Source: Desulforhabdus sp. TSK
Lineage (GTDB): Bacteria > Desulfobacterota > Syntrophobacteria > Syntrophobacterales > Syntrophobacteraceae
DNA length: 64,000 nt
Direction: 5' to 3'
NCBI RefSeq assembly: GCF_022836495.1
Contig: NZ_BQXM01000005.1
Location: 62,001-126,000, forward strand
The notes beneath the pieces are model-generated. The model made no database searches. It worked only from the letters and a program-made list of their open reading frames with translations, and was not told the origin of the DNA. Position numbers and translations under genes: made by a program. This document shows positions 36,385 through 45,750 of this stretch, in pieces; positions within the stretch are counted from its first letter, which is position 1, and the number at the start of each line of letters is the position of its first letter.

Positions 36385-37755
36385 ATGAAAAAATCACCTG
36401 CACCCTACGTATCCACCACCAACGCCTGCAAGCTGTGCAAACCCATGGGCGCCTGCCTCGCTTTTCGCGGCATCGAAGGAACCGTTCCCTTCCTGCACGG
36501 CTCCCAGGGCTGCGCCACCTACATGCGGCGCTACATCATCAGCCACTACCGGGAGCCCATGGACATCGCTTCTTCATCCCTCGGCGAAAAGCATGCGGTC
36601 TACGGCGGGGAAGCCAATCTCAAACAGGGACTTCAGAACGTCATGGCCAAGTATGGGGCCGGGCTCATCGGTATCGCCACTACCTGCCTGACGGAAACCA
36701 TCGGGGACGATGTCCCCATGATCGTGAGAGCTTTCCGTAAGGAAATGGGGGAAGCCGTGCGCAGTGAAGCGATTCCTTCCCTGGTCAATGTGGCTACTCC
36801 CAGCTATTCGGGGACACACATGGAGGGTTTTCAGGCCGCAGTCAGAGCGGTGGCGGACCAACTGGCGGACCTCCGCGAGAGGACGGAAGCGGTCAATCTG
36901 ATGCCGGGCTTCGTTTCTCCGGCGGACCTCCGCTACCTGAAGGAAATTCTCCAGGACTTCGGCCTGAAAGGGATCATTCTCCCGGACCTTTCCGAGACCC
37001 TGGACGGACCTGCCGCCCAGGACTACGAAAAGATCCCGCCGGGAGGGACACCCATTCAGCAGATACGGAACATGGGAGGCTCTAGAGCGACGGTGGAATT
37101 GGGAAGAACCCTGAGCAAGTCTGCCACTGCGGGGAAGCTGGTGGAGGAGCGCTTCGGAGTGCCTCTCCATGGTGTCGGTATGCCCATCGGACTGCGCGAA
37201 ACCGATGGATTCTTCCAAATTCTGGAAGAGATCCGGGGCGTCCCAACCCCTGAAAAACATCGTGCGGAACGAGGGAGGCTCATCGATGCCTACGTGGACG
37301 GCCACAAGTACGTCAGCGAAAAGCGGGCGGTGGTCTACGGCGAAGAAGACCTGGTGGTGGGTTTGACGGCGTTCCTGGTGGAAATCGGCATCCAGCCGGT
37401 CCTCTGCGCATCGGGAGGACGCAGCGGCCACTTCAGAGAGGCCATCGAGGAAGTGACACGGGACATTCTTCCTTTGACTCCCCTGGTGCGGGAAGGAGTG
37501 GACTTCTACGAGCTCGCTGAGGAGGCGGAGACCCTCTCGCCGGAGCTCCTGGTGGGGCACAGCAAGGGGTATCACCTGGCAAAGCGATGGAATATCCCCC
37601 TCGTACGCGTAGGGTTTCCCATTCACGACCGCTTCGGAGGTCAGCGCATTCTGCACCTGGGCTACAGGGGAGCGCAGCACCTGCTGGATCGCATCGTGAA
37701 TGCGCTCATCGAGAAGAAACAGGCGGATTCGCCTGTGGGGTATGGATACATCTAG
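36385..37755 (+). CDS. nifN: FeMo-cofactor scaffold protein NifN
   Basis: The 456-aa protein is the NifK-like partner of NifE. It begins with NACKLCKPMGACLAFRGIEG and has HGSQGCATYMRRYIISHYRE and TTCLTETIGDDVP, matching NifN rather than NifK. NifEN binds the L-cluster from NifB and receives molybdenum and homocitrate. No nifV is seen in the window, so homocitrate must come from elsewhere. It is tightly coupled to nifE (4 bp) and precedes nifB by 40 bp. Confidence 0.95.
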   Translation: MKKSPAPYVSTTNACKLCKPMGACLAFRGIEGTVPFLHGSQGCATYMRRYIISHYREPMDIASSSLGEKHAVYGGEANLKQGLQNVMAKYGAGLIGIATTCLTETIGDDVPMIVRAFRKEMGEAVRSEAIPSLVNVATPSYSGTHMEGFQAAVRAVADQLADLRERTEAVNLMPGFVSPADLRYLKEILQDFGLKGIILPDLSETLDGPAAQDYEKIPPGGTPIQQIRNMGGSRATVELGRTLSKSATAGKLVEERFGVPLHGVGMPIGLRETDGFFQILEEIRGVPTPEKHRAERGRLIDAYVDGHKYVSEKRAVVYGEEDLVVGLTAFLVEIGIQPVLCASGGRSGHFREAIEEVTRDILPLTPLVREGVDFYELAEEAETLSPELLVGHSKGYHLAKRWNIPLVRVGFPIHDRFGGQRILHLGYRGAQHLLDRIVNALIEKKQADSPVGYGYI

Positions 37756-37795
37756 CGGCGCCGTGGCCTGCAACATAGAAATGAGGACAAAGACC

Positions 37796-39064
37796 ATGTT
37801 AACCCAGCTGAATCTCGATCGACACCCCTGCTTCAATGCCGATGTCAAGGGAGCATGCGGCCGAATCCATCTGCCCGTGGCCCCGCAGTGCAATATCAAA
37901 TGCAACTACTGCAATCGGAAGTACGACTGCGTCAATGAAAGCCGTCCGGGAGTAACGAGCGCCGTGCTTTCCCCCGTCCAGGCACTCCGATACATGGAAA
38001 GCGTCCTGGAAAAGGAGCCGCGCATCACGGTGGCCGGCATCGCCGGGCCGGGCGATCCTTTCACCAACGCCTTCGAGATGCTGGAAACCGTCCGCCTCAT
38101 CCGGGAAAAGTATCCCGAAATGCTGCTCTGCCTGGCCAGCAACGGGCTGAACCTGGCGCCCCATGTGGATGAACTGGCTCAAATCGGCGTTTCCCATGTC
38201 ACCCTGACCGTCAATGCCGTGGACCCTGAAATCGGTCGGAAAATCTACAGCTGGGTGCGGGATGGGAAAGTGATTTACCGTGGGCTGCAGGCCGCCGAGC
38301 TCCTCCTGGAGCGCCAATTGGAAGCCATAGAGGCCCTCAAAGCGAAGGGCATCGTTGTCAAGATCAACACCATCGTGATCCCGGGAGTGAATGACGATCA
38401 CATCGAGGATGTGGCGAGAAAGATGGCGGAGCTCGGGGTGGACTTGCTCAACTGCATGCCCATGTTTCCCAACGCAGACACACCCTTCGAGTCCGTCCCG
38501 GAGCCCAGTCGGGAACAGATGACGGCAATTCGCAAAAAGGCGGAAGAGCACCTGCCCCAGATGCGCCACTGTACCCGTTGCCGTGCTGATGCCGTGGGGC
38601 TTCTGGATGACGACAAGACCAGCGAGTTTCGCAGCTGCCTTTCCACCTGTGCGACATCGCTGCCCTCATCGGACGAAAGGCCTTATGTCGCCGTGGGCAC
38701 CATGGAAGGTCTGCTGGTCAATCAGCACCTGGGGGAAGCCTCCCGTTTTCACATCTGGAAGAAAACGCCCGAAGGCTTCATGAAGGTCGGCGAAAGGAGC
38801 GCTCCGCCGACGGGAGGCGGTCCCAAAAGGTGGGAGGAACTGGCAAGGACCCTGATGGACTGCCGTGCCGTCCTGGTGAGCGGGATCGGTGAATTCCCCA
38901 GAAAAATCCTGACACAGGCAGGTATCCTGCCGGTGGAAATGAGCGGATTCATAGAAATGGGGCTGGAAGCAGTCTTCAGCGGCGGCAACCTCCAGGGGCT
39001 CAAGGCCCGCAGAAATGGCTGCACCCAGGGGAAGGGTTGCCAGGGAGATGGTGCGGGCTGTTAA
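37796..39064 (+). CDS. nifB: FeMo-cofactor biosynthesis radical SAM protein NifB with C-terminal NifX domain
   Basis: NifB builds the carbide-containing [8Fe-9S-C] precursor of FeMo-cofactor. The 422-aa sequence shows the radical-SAM cysteines Cys32, Cys36 and Cys39 (APQCNIKCNYCNRKYDC), the GIAGPGDPF segment, extra cluster cysteines in HCTRCRADAVG, and a C-terminal NifX/NafY-like domain (about 308-405, YVAVGTMEGLLVNQHLGEAS). The tail GCTQGKGCQGDGAGC is Cys/Gly-rich. ATG 37796 with upstream GAGGA is preferred over earlier in-frame starts. It is the last nif gene of the operon; nifU, nifS, nifV and a regulator are not in the window. Confidence 0.97.
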   Translation: MLTQLNLDRHPCFNADVKGACGRIHLPVAPQCNIKCNYCNRKYDCVNESRPGVTSAVLSPVQALRYMESVLEKEPRITVAGIAGPGDPFTNAFEMLETVRLIREKYPEMLLCLASNGLNLAPHVDELAQIGVSHVTLTVNAVDPEIGRKIYSWVRDGKVIYRGLQAAELLLERQLEAIEALKAKGIVVKINTIVIPGVNDDHIEDVARKMAELGVDLLNCMPMFPNADTPFESVPEPSREQMTAIRKKAEEHLPQMRHCTRCRADAVGLLDDDKTSEFRSCLSTCATSLPSSDERPYVAVGTMEGLLVNQHLGEASRFHIWKKTPEGFMKVGERSAPPTGGGPKRWEELARTLMDCRAVLVSGIGEFPRKILTQAGILPVEMSGFIEMGLEAVFSGGNLQGLKARRNGCTQGKGCQGDGAGC

Positions 39065-39128
39065 GGCACCAGGCAAGAATTGGGCATGCTCTTCGACTAT
39101 CCGTTCGTGATTCCCGAAAGATTTACCA

Positions 39129-39245
39129 ATACCCCCCCCTCAATCCCCCTTTGCCAAAGGGGAGAGTTTCCCTTTTTCCTTCTGGCAAAAGAGGGGGAGT
39201 TGCGCTTTCCCCCCTTTGGCAAAGGGGGGCAGGGGGGATTTTACA
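39129..39245. repeat. C/G-tract palindromes after nifB
   Basis: Two perfect palindromes are nested here: CCCCTTT-GCC-AAAGGGG at 39146-39162 and CCCCCCTTT-GGC-AAAGGGGGG at 39209-39229. The second is followed by CAGGGGGGATTTT. The group belongs to the same dispersed class as 16258 and 50606 and may also terminate the nif transcript. Confidence 0.55.
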
Positions 39246-39287
39246 GTGGAGCTCAGCTCTATATTCCAGCAGACTCGGAACCGGATC

Positions 39288-40151
39288 TCATTTTTTCTTC
39301 TGCTCTTCGCCGGCCTGCAGCAATTTTTCGATCGAGTCGCTGAAGCCCTTTAGACTTCTGTCCTTGAGAAGCTTGCCGTTTATAAAGACAGCCGGCGTGC
39401 CGCGCACTTCCGCATTACGGCCATCCTGCATGTCCTGCCTCACCTTCATTTGGAGCTCAGGGGCCTTCAGATCGGCGTTGAAATGGGTCAGATCGAGCTT
39501 CAGCTCAGTCGCAATTTCCGTGAATTTCTGTTCGCTCAACTCCTTTTGATTTTCAAAAAGCTTATCGTGATAAGGCCAGAATTTATCCTGCTTTTGGGCT
39601 GCCAGGGACGCAATTGCTGCAGGGGCTGCCATGCGGTGCATTTCCAGTGGAAAGTTCTTGAAAACAACTTTCACCTTGCCTGGATACTTCTCGAGTACCT
39701 GCTTTAGAACAGGCACCAGTGCCGCACAATAGGGGCATTGAAAATCAGTGAAGACTACGATCTCGATGGGTGCATCAGGGGCACCTTCTACAGGCGCGCC
39801 CTGTGTATCGATCTGTTTGAGAAACTCCAGTTCGAGCGCCTGGAGCGTTCCTTCGCTCCGGTTGCCGAGATAGATCTTGTCCCCAACGGTTGAGCAAGTG
39901 ATGCTGTCAAAACTCCCCCCTATTTCAAGGGTGTCTTCCAATTTTCCATCCGGCGAGTAGATGAGAACATCGCCTTTCGCGGTCAGAACAAATGTCCACC
40001 GCCCATCCAGAGTGACAGCGATGTCCTTGAATCCGCTTGTCATCTTCATGTCAGGCAGTGCCTGCCATGCTACCTTGCCCATGGCGGTGCTCGCAAAAAG
40101 GGCTAGAGCACTGAATACCAGTACCGGTAGGATAAAGACGCGTTTTGCCAT
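39288..40151 (-). CDS. DsbA-family thiol-disulfide protein with N-terminal beta-repeat segment
   Basis: The 287-aa secreted protein has a signal peptide (about 1-25, ending STAMGK). A ~90-aa beta-rich segment follows (DIAVTLDGRWTFVLTAKGDV, then YSPDGKLEDTLEIGG and GDKIYLGNRSEGTLQALEL) that looks like two or three propeller blades. The DsbA-like domain follows, with FTDFQCPYCAALVPVL (active site Cys139-Pro-Tyr-Cys142) and the cis-Pro loop VRGTPAVFINGK. It probably acts in periplasmic disulfide chemistry. AAGGAGA precedes ATG 40151. It stands between nifB and the metal efflux genes but is on the opposite strand to both. Confidence 0.88.
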   Translation of the reverse strand: MAKRVFILPVLVFSALALFASTAMGKVAWQALPDMKMTSGFKDIAVTLDGRWTFVLTAKGDVLIYSPDGKLEDTLEIGGSFDSITCSTVGDKIYLGNRSEGTLQALELEFLKQIDTQGAPVEGAPDAPIEIVVFTDFQCPYCAALVPVLKQVLEKYPGKVKVVFKNFPLEMHRMAAPAAIASLAAQKQDKFWPYHDKLFENQKELSEQKFTEIATELKLDLTHFNADLKAPELQMKVRQDMQDGRNAEVRGTPAVFINGKLLKDRSLKGFSDSIEKLLQAGEEQKKK

Positions 40152-40236
40152 CTGGTTCTCCTTGTTTGATGGTTGAAGGTGCGTGAAAAGGTGTAGTCAA
40201 AGCATAAAACTTTCGATTTGATAGCTCTCTCTTTCT

Positions 40237-40263
40237 TGTAGGAGTGGCATCCTGCTGCGATAG
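40237..40263. repeat. TAGGAGCGGC-family repeat, single arm
   Basis: TGTAGGAGTGGCATCCTGCTGCGATAG matches the inverted sequence at 50687-50720 apart from a few changes, and resembles the arms at 27397-27466. It directly abuts the IS3 OrfA fragment. Confidence 0.55.
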
Positions 40264-40267
40264 TGAG

Positions 40268-40360
40268 TCAGTCGCGGAATCGGAAAGACTCATTGCCTCT
40301 TTGTACCAGAAGATCGGGCAACTGGAGGTGGAAAGAGAGTGGTTGAAAAAAAATCTTTAC
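40268..40360 (+). pseudogene. IS3-family OrfA transposase fragment
   Basis: The plus-strand frame from 40268 reads SVAESERLIASLYQKIGQLE followed by VEREWLKKN. This is the leucine-zipper C-terminus of IS3-type OrfA (compare LYxxIGxLxxExxxLKKK). Nothing upstream or downstream continues the element, so only about 30 codons remain. Confidence 0.55.
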
Positions 40361-40895
40361 AGCTCGGTGGCAAATATAAGGGGTCCGCTTTGTCGCTCGA
40401 GATAGTGAACGCTCATGCACAAGCCGCAGACCACGATGACTTGAAGCAGAGCATTTCCCTCTCTGGGGGGACTCTTCGTGCGCTCCCGCCGATGGGGCTG
40501 TGCCGATTGCGGCGGGTGTCCTCGTATTCTTGCAAGGCGATATAGCCTTCATGAACTCCCGGAGTGAATGCTCAGCAGCACTTCTTCGTCCAGTATCAAG
40601 CATCCAGGCCAATCTGAAAGAAACTTTCACCGGGGTGATGGATGATCATCAAATCAAGTGAGCTTATATTGAAGAAAATGTAGCGACTCCGGTCGCCGCT
40701 CTCTGGCATAATTTATATTTAGATAGTGAAATCATAGGAGTTTAGAACGAACGCTCTATCGGAGAGGAGAAGGGAGCAAAATGGCTTCAGGATTGAGGCG
40801 TAGCAATCCTGTTCGGCCGAACGCGTTCCTAGTTCCTCACCCTGAGCCGCTGCCGCCTGCACAGTCCCACTGAGACTCGGTAAGGAAACAATGCC

Positions 40896-42425
40896 GTGAA
40901 GAAAACTCGTCTTGCAATGCTCATGGTCCTATGCGTCCTCGGTGGAGCAGCTGCATTCATTGCGGGCCGCGCCACGGTGAAAATGGATGAAGGCACCCAT
41001 TCAGCCGCGGAGCATGCTGCAATGAGTGCTGCATCCGGTTCGTCTGAGGCCGTTGTTGGAAAGGATGGCTCCCCGGCCATGGAGGCGTCCCAACCTGCGG
41101 CATCCTCCGAGGAGTCCAAAGGTGAGCGCAAAATACTTTACTGGCGCGCTCCCATGGACCCCAACTACATCAGGGACAAACCCGGCAAGTCACCCATGGG
41201 GATGGACCTGGTTCCGGTATACGCCGATGAGGAGCCTTCCAAGGCTCCCGCACCAACCGCCGAAAAGCTCAGGGGTGAGCGCAAAATACTCTACTGGCGC
41301 GCTCCCATGGACCCTAACTACATCAGGGACAAACCCGGCAAGTCACCCATGGGAATGGATCTGGTCCCAGTGTACGAGGACGAGGTTTCATCGGGTGAGG
41401 TGCGCATCAGCCCTTCCGTAGTCCAGGAAATCGGAGTGACCACGACCGAAGCGACGGTCGGCCCCTTCACCAAAACGATTCGAACCTATGGGACCAGCTC
41501 CTGGAACGAAGCTACTCTGGCAGCTCTCAACGCCAAGATAGACGGGTGGATCGAGAAGCTCAACGTCAACGAAACCGGGCAGCTGGTGAAAAAAGCACAG
41601 CCCCTCGTCGAAATCTATTCCCCCCAGCTGGTGAGCGCACAGCAAGAGTACTTGTCTGCCCTCGAGAATGCTCGGGCGCTGAGGAACAGCCCATCGCACA
41701 TCATGGCCGAAGCCGCGATGAAGCTTCCCGAGGCGGCCCGCATGCGGCTTAAGCTCTGGGACATCAGTGACGCGCAGATCGCAGAGCTGCGAAGGACGGG
41801 CCATGTGCTTAAAACACTTACCCTTTATGCTCCTATCAGCGGCATTGTGACTCACCGTGACGTGATGGCGGGAGATTATGTCAAGGCCGGCACGAACCTG
41901 GTAAGAATCGCGGGACTCAATCCTATCTGGGTCATGGGCTCGATTTATGAAGAAGATATCCCGCTCGTGAAAGCAGGGATGAAGGCAACCGTGGTGTTCG
42001 ACAACCTTCCGGGTGAGTCTTTCGAAGGCAAGCTGGACTATGTCTATCCCTACGTTGAGGGAAAGTCACGCACCGGGCAGGTCCGGATCGTCCTGCCGAA
42101 CCCGAAGGGTCATATCCTTCCCCAGATGTACGGCACCGTCAGGCTTCAGGCCCCCGTGGCCGAAAAGGCTGTCCAGATACCCGGAGATGCCGTCATTCGT
42201 GCATCGGCGACTGACAACGTGGTTTTCATAGCCCTTGGCGATGGCCGCTTTGCCGGCCGGAAAGTCGTTCTGGGGCCAGTGGGTGACGACGGGAAAGTCA
42301 TGGTAAAGGGTGGCCTCGAGGCCGGGGATCGTGTGGTGACCTCAGCCCAGTTTCTTCTTGATTCCGAAAGCCAGCTCACGGCGGCCATTCAGTCTATGCT
42401 GTCCCATGGAGACCATTCGAAATGA
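40896..42425 (+). CDS. cusB: RND periplasmic adaptor CusB with duplicated heavy-metal-binding domain
   Basis: The 509-aa protein links an RND pump to an outer-membrane channel for heavy-metal efflux. After an N-terminal signal/anchor (about 6-25) it carries two near-identical heavy-metal-binding modules, residues 76-109 and 127-160, each WRAPMDPNYIRDKPGKSPMG followed by MDLVPVY. These precede the barrel-sandwich and alpha-hairpin adaptor domains (about 165-500), with LVEIYSPQLVSAQQEYLSAL and VTHRDVMAGDYVKAGTNLVR visible. The CusB-type Met-rich modules and the Cus-type partner support Cu(I)/Ag(I). The GTG start at 40896 follows AAGGAA. It overlaps cusA by 4 bp. Confidence 0.92.
   Translation: MKKTRLAMLMVLCVLGGAAAFIAGRATVKMDEGTHSAAEHAAMSAASGSSEAVVGKDGSPAMEASQPAASSEESKGERKILYWRAPMDPNYIRDKPGKSPMGMDLVPVYADEEPSKAPAPTAEKLRGERKILYWRAPMDPNYIRDKPGKSPMGMDLVPVYEDEVSSGEVRISPSVVQEIGVTTTEATVGPFTKTIRTYGTSSWNEATLAALNAKIDGWIEKLNVNETGQLVKKAQPLVEIYSPQLVSAQQEYLSALENARALRNSPSHIMAEAAMKLPEAARMRLKLWDISDAQIAELRRTGHVLKTLTLYAPISGIVTHRDVMAGDYVKAGTNLVRIAGLNPIWVMGSIYEEDIPLVKAGMKATVVFDNLPGESFEGKLDYVYPYVEGKSRTGQVRIVLPNPKGHILPQMYGTVRLQAPVAEKAVQIPGDAVIRASATDNVVFIALGDGRFAGRKVVLGPVGDDGKVMVKGGLEAGDRVVTSAQFLLDSESQLTAAIQSMLSHGDHSK
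41121..41376 (+). repeat. Tandem in-gene duplication in cusB
   Basis: Two ~102-bp units, starting at 41121 and 41274, are nearly identical (about 93% by eye) with a period of 153 bp. They encode the two metal-binding modules. The DNA-level identity points to a recent duplication. Confidence 0.85.
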
Positions 42426-45400
42426 TCTCTTCAGCCATAGACTGGTCTATCCGAAACCGCTATCTCGTACTCGTTCTGACGGTGCTTTTCGTTCTGACCG
42501 GAATCTGGGTTACCTATCACACCCCGCTCGATGCCATTCCTGACCTTTCGGACACCCAGGTGATCGTCTACGCCAAGTATCCGGGGCAGAGCCCTCAAGT
42601 GGTGGAAGACCAGGTGACCTATGCTCTTACCACCGCCATGCTCTCGGTTCCAAAGGCCAAGGTGGTGCGAGGCTATTCGTTTTTCAACTTCTCCCTTGTC
42701 TATGTCATCTTCGAAGACGGCACGGACCTCTACTGGGCGAGAAGCCGGGTGATGGAGTACCTCAACTATGTCTCGGCCCGGCTCCCGAGTGGAGTCTCGG
42801 CCCAACTGGGCCCCGATGCCACGGGTGTCGGCTGGGTCTACCAGTATGCTCTCGTCGACAAATCGGGCAAGCATTCTCTTGATGAGCTGAGATCTCTTCA
42901 GGATTGGTACCTTCGGTACCAGCTCCAAACCGTCCCAGGCGTATCGGAGGTCGCTTCCATTGGCGGCTACGTAAAGCAGTACCAGATCGAGGTCGATCCC
43001 AATAAGCTAGCCGGCTACGGCATAAGCTTAAGCAACGTGAAGCGCGCCGTCCAACGCTCGAACATGGATGTGGGTGGAGGATTGGTGGAGAGCTCCGAGA
43101 TGGAATACATGGTGCGGGGGCTCGGGTACGTACAAGGGCTTAACGATCTTAGAAAGGTTGTCATTGGAGTCGATCAGGGAGGCATTCCAGTGCTTCTGGG
43201 CCAGGTGGCAAACATTCACCTGGGCCCCGAGCTTCGAAGGGGTGTTGCCGACCTCAACGGACAAGGGGACGTTGCCGGAGGGGTTGTGGTAATGCGCTTC
43301 GGAGGAAACGCGCTCGAGACCATCAAGGCGGTGAAACAAAAGCTCGAAGACTTGAAGGCGGGGCTCCCCGATGGAGTCCAAATTGTGCCAGTCTATGACA
43401 GGTCCTCCCTCATCGAGCGAAGCATCTCATTTCTGCGCCAGAAGCTCATTGAGGAGCTGGTCATCGTCTCCCTGGTTTGCATGCTCTTTTTGTTCCACTT
43501 CAGGAGCGCTCTGGTCGCCATCTTCATCTTGCCTCTGGGGGTCATGGCGGCACTGATTGCCATGTACTTCCAGGGCTTAAACAGCAACATCATGAGCCTC
43601 GGAGGGATCGCCATCGCCATGGGGGCAATGGTCGATTCGGCCATCATCATGATTGAGAACGCCCATAAAAAGATGGAGCATGGCTATGACAGGGCGCGCC
43701 ACTGGGAGATCATCGCCTCCGCCTCCAAGGAGGTGGGGCCGGCCTTATTCTGGGCTCTCCTGGTGATTACGGTTTCTTTCCTTCCCATCTTTTCACTGAC
43801 GGGCCAGTCGGGGAGGCTCTTTAAGCCCCTCGCATTCACGAAGACGTACGCCATGGGAGCCTCTGCTTTCCTGGCCGTGCTGCTGGCTCCTGTGCTCATG
43901 GGCTTTTTCATTCGCGGTCGTATTAGATCCGACGAGGAAAACCCGGTTACGCGCTTTCTCATATGGGGCTACCACCCGGTGGCCGAGTGGGTGCTGCACC
44001 ACCGAAAGACGGTCCTTCTGGCAGCAGTCCTCATACTGGCGAGCGCGGTTTACCCGCTCATGCACCTGGGATCGGAATTCATGCCCCCACTCAACGAGGG
44101 GGACCTTCTCTATATGCCGACAACCCTCCCCGGGGTTTCCATCACCAAGGCAAAGGAGCTGCTGCAGCAAACGGATAGGATCATCAAGACATTCCCCGAA
44201 GTTAAGTCTGTGTTCGGAAAAGTCGGCCGGGCCGAGACCGCAACCGATCCCGCGCCTCTAAGCATGCTGGAAACAGTCATCCAGCTCCATCAGGACCACA
44301 GCAAGTGGCGAACGGTTAAAGAAGATCGCTGGTATTCCTCGTGGGCGCCCGGGTGGGCGAAAAAGCCCCTGCGCTACATATGGCCCGAGGAGAGGCCAAT
44401 GACCCAGGAGGAGTTGGTGGAGAAGCTAAACGGCGCCATCCACTTCCCGGGGCTTGTAAACGCTTGGACCATGCCGATAAAGACCCGAACCGACATGCTC
44501 AGCACGGGGATCAAAACTCCTGTGGGCTTAAAAATCCTGGGACCGGACCTTGACACCCTTGCCACGCTCTCCAGGGAGGTGGAGGCTGTGGTTCGAGACG
44601 TCCCGGGCACCCGTTCGGTGATTGGCGAGCGCGTCATGGGCGGCTACTACATGGACTACAAGATCGACCGGGATGCGGCGGCGAGATACGGGCTAACTGT
44701 TGCGGATATACAAGACGTCATCGAATCCGCTCTTGGAGGCATGAACGTCACCCAGACAGTGGAAGGGCTCGAGCGCTACCCCGTAAACATCCGCTATATG
44801 AGAGACTACAGGAGCAACATTCCGGCTCTCGAGCGGGTGCTGGTGCCGACTCCTACAGGAGCGCAGATTCCTCTTTCCCAGCTCGCCCAATTTAGCATCC
44901 ACCAGGGGCCGCCCTCCATCAAAACAGAGGGTTCGAGAAAGACCGCCTGGCTCTATGTGGATCTAAACACCTCAGATATCGGGGGCTATGTGGCCCAGGC
45001 CAAAAAAATCGTAAGCGAAAGGGTGCACCTTCCCTCCAAATACAACATCGTCTGGAGCGGTCAGTTTGAATACATGATGCAGGCTCGCCAAAGACTCATG
45101 ATCGCCATACCGGTGACCCTCATGATCATTGTCTTGCTGCTCTACTTCAACACGAAGTCCTTCTCCAAGGTGGTGCTGGTGATGCTGGCGGTACCCTTTT
45201 CCCTGGTGGGATCCTTCTGGCTGCTCTACCTTCTGCACTACAACGTCTCGGTTACCGTTGTGGTGGGACTCATCGCCTTGGCTGGTCTCGATGCGGAAAC
45301 GGGGGTGGTGATGCTTCTCTACCTCGATCTATCCCACTCACTTTGGGAGCGGATGGGGCGCATGAACACTCATGGGGACCTCATGCAGGCAATCTATCAC

Positions 45401-45655
45401 GGAGCCGTCAGGCGAATCCGGCCCAAGATGATGACCGTAGGCGCCATCCTCGCAGGACTTCTGCCCATCATGTGGGGTGCAGGGACGGGATCTGAGGTAA
45501 TGAAGCGCATCGCGACCCCCATGGTAGGCGGTGTGGTCACGTCGCTCCTCCTGGAGCTCACCATCTACCCCGTTCTCTACTTCTACCTCAAGGGGTCGCA
45601 CCTGGAGTCCACCTTGGAGCCGACGTCCAGGGAGGAGGTGGTCGAGTTTGAATAG
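42422..45655 (+). CDS. cusA: Cus-type heavy-metal RND efflux pump CusA
   Basis: The 1077-aa inner-membrane pump belongs to the HME-RND family and expels Cu(I)/Ag(I) using the proton gradient. It shows the N-terminal helix and YHTPLDAIPDLSDTQVIVYA motif, two large periplasmic loops, and the proton-relay helix LGGIAIAMGAMVDSAIIMIE. All three methionines that bind Cu/Ag in E. coli CusA appear to be present: in LLYMPTTLPG, PLSMLETVIQL and RTDMLSTGIKTP. This favours Cus over Czc specificity. It begins in the cusB stop (ATGA overlap). The matching outer-membrane gene is convergent, 95 bp downstream. Confidence 0.95.
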   Translation: MISSAIDWSIRNRYLVLVLTVLFVLTGIWVTYHTPLDAIPDLSDTQVIVYAKYPGQSPQVVEDQVTYALTTAMLSVPKAKVVRGYSFFNFSLVYVIFEDGTDLYWARSRVMEYLNYVSARLPSGVSAQLGPDATGVGWVYQYALVDKSGKHSLDELRSLQDWYLRYQLQTVPGVSEVASIGGYVKQYQIEVDPNKLAGYGISLSNVKRAVQRSNMDVGGGLVESSEMEYMVRGLGYVQGLNDLRKVVIGVDQGGIPVLLGQVANIHLGPELRRGVADLNGQGDVAGGVVVMRFGGNALETIKAVKQKLEDLKAGLPDGVQIVPVYDRSSLIERSISFLRQKLIEELVIVSLVCMLFLFHFRSALVAIFILPLGVMAALIAMYFQGLNSNIMSLGGIAIAMGAMVDSAIIMIENAHKKMEHGYDRARHWEIIASASKEVGPALFWALLVITVSFLPIFSLTGQSGRLFKPLAFTKTYAMGASAFLAVLLAPVLMGFFIRGRIRSDEENPVTRFLIWGYHPVAEWVLHHRKTVLLAAVLILASAVYPLMHLGSEFMPPLNEGDLLYMPTTLPGVSITKAKELLQQTDRIIKTFPEVKSVFGKVGRAETATDPAPLSMLETVIQLHQDHSKWRTVKEDRWYSSWAPGWAKKPLRYIWPEERPMTQEELVEKLNGAIHFPGLVNAWTMPIKTRTDMLSTGIKTPVGLKILGPDLDTLATLSREVEAVVRDVPGTRSVIGERVMGGYYMDYKIDRDAAARYGLTVADIQDVIESALGGMNVTQTVEGLERYPVNIRYMRDYRSNIPALERVLVPTPTGAQIPLSQLAQFSIHQGPPSIKTEGSRKTAWLYVDLNTSDIGGYVAQAKKIVSERVHLPSKYNIVWSGQFEYMMQARQRLMIAIPVTLMIIVLLLYFNTKSFSKVVLVMLAVPFSLVGSFWLLYLLHYNVSVTVVVGLIALAGLDAETGVVMLLYLDLSHSLWERMGRMNTHGDLMQAIYHGAVRRIRPKMMTVGAILAGLLPIMWGAGTGSEVMKRIATPMVGGVVTSLLLELTIYPVLYFYLKGSHLESTLEPTSREEVVEFE

Positions 45656-45750
45656 GTGCGAGATACGGCTTGCGGGTTGGAGCGGGTAGAAACGCCCCTA
45701 CCCCACAAAGACCCACCGATTCACCCGCAACACGGAACTCGCAACCTGCA

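Larger units (their letters stand above)
40152..40895. other. Intergenic region with repeat and IS remnant
   Basis: These 744 bases hold a copy of the TAGGAGCGGC repeat at 40237-40263 and an IS3 OrfA fragment at 40268-40360. The part from 40361 to 40700 shows no recognisable gene on either strand. The A/T-rich stretch 40700-40745 probably contains the promoter of the efflux operon. Confidence 0.5.

Noticed and set aside
31540-37755. Alternative (vanadium or iron-only) nitrogenase
   Set aside because: No anfG/vnfG between D and K, and NifD keeps Mo-type motifs (VSQSAGHH, CHRS, LHSYDY) followed by nifE-N-B.
40268-40630. Minus-strand 120-codon ORF
   Set aside because: It runs antisense through an IS3 OrfA fragment and has no recognisable domain or convincing start.
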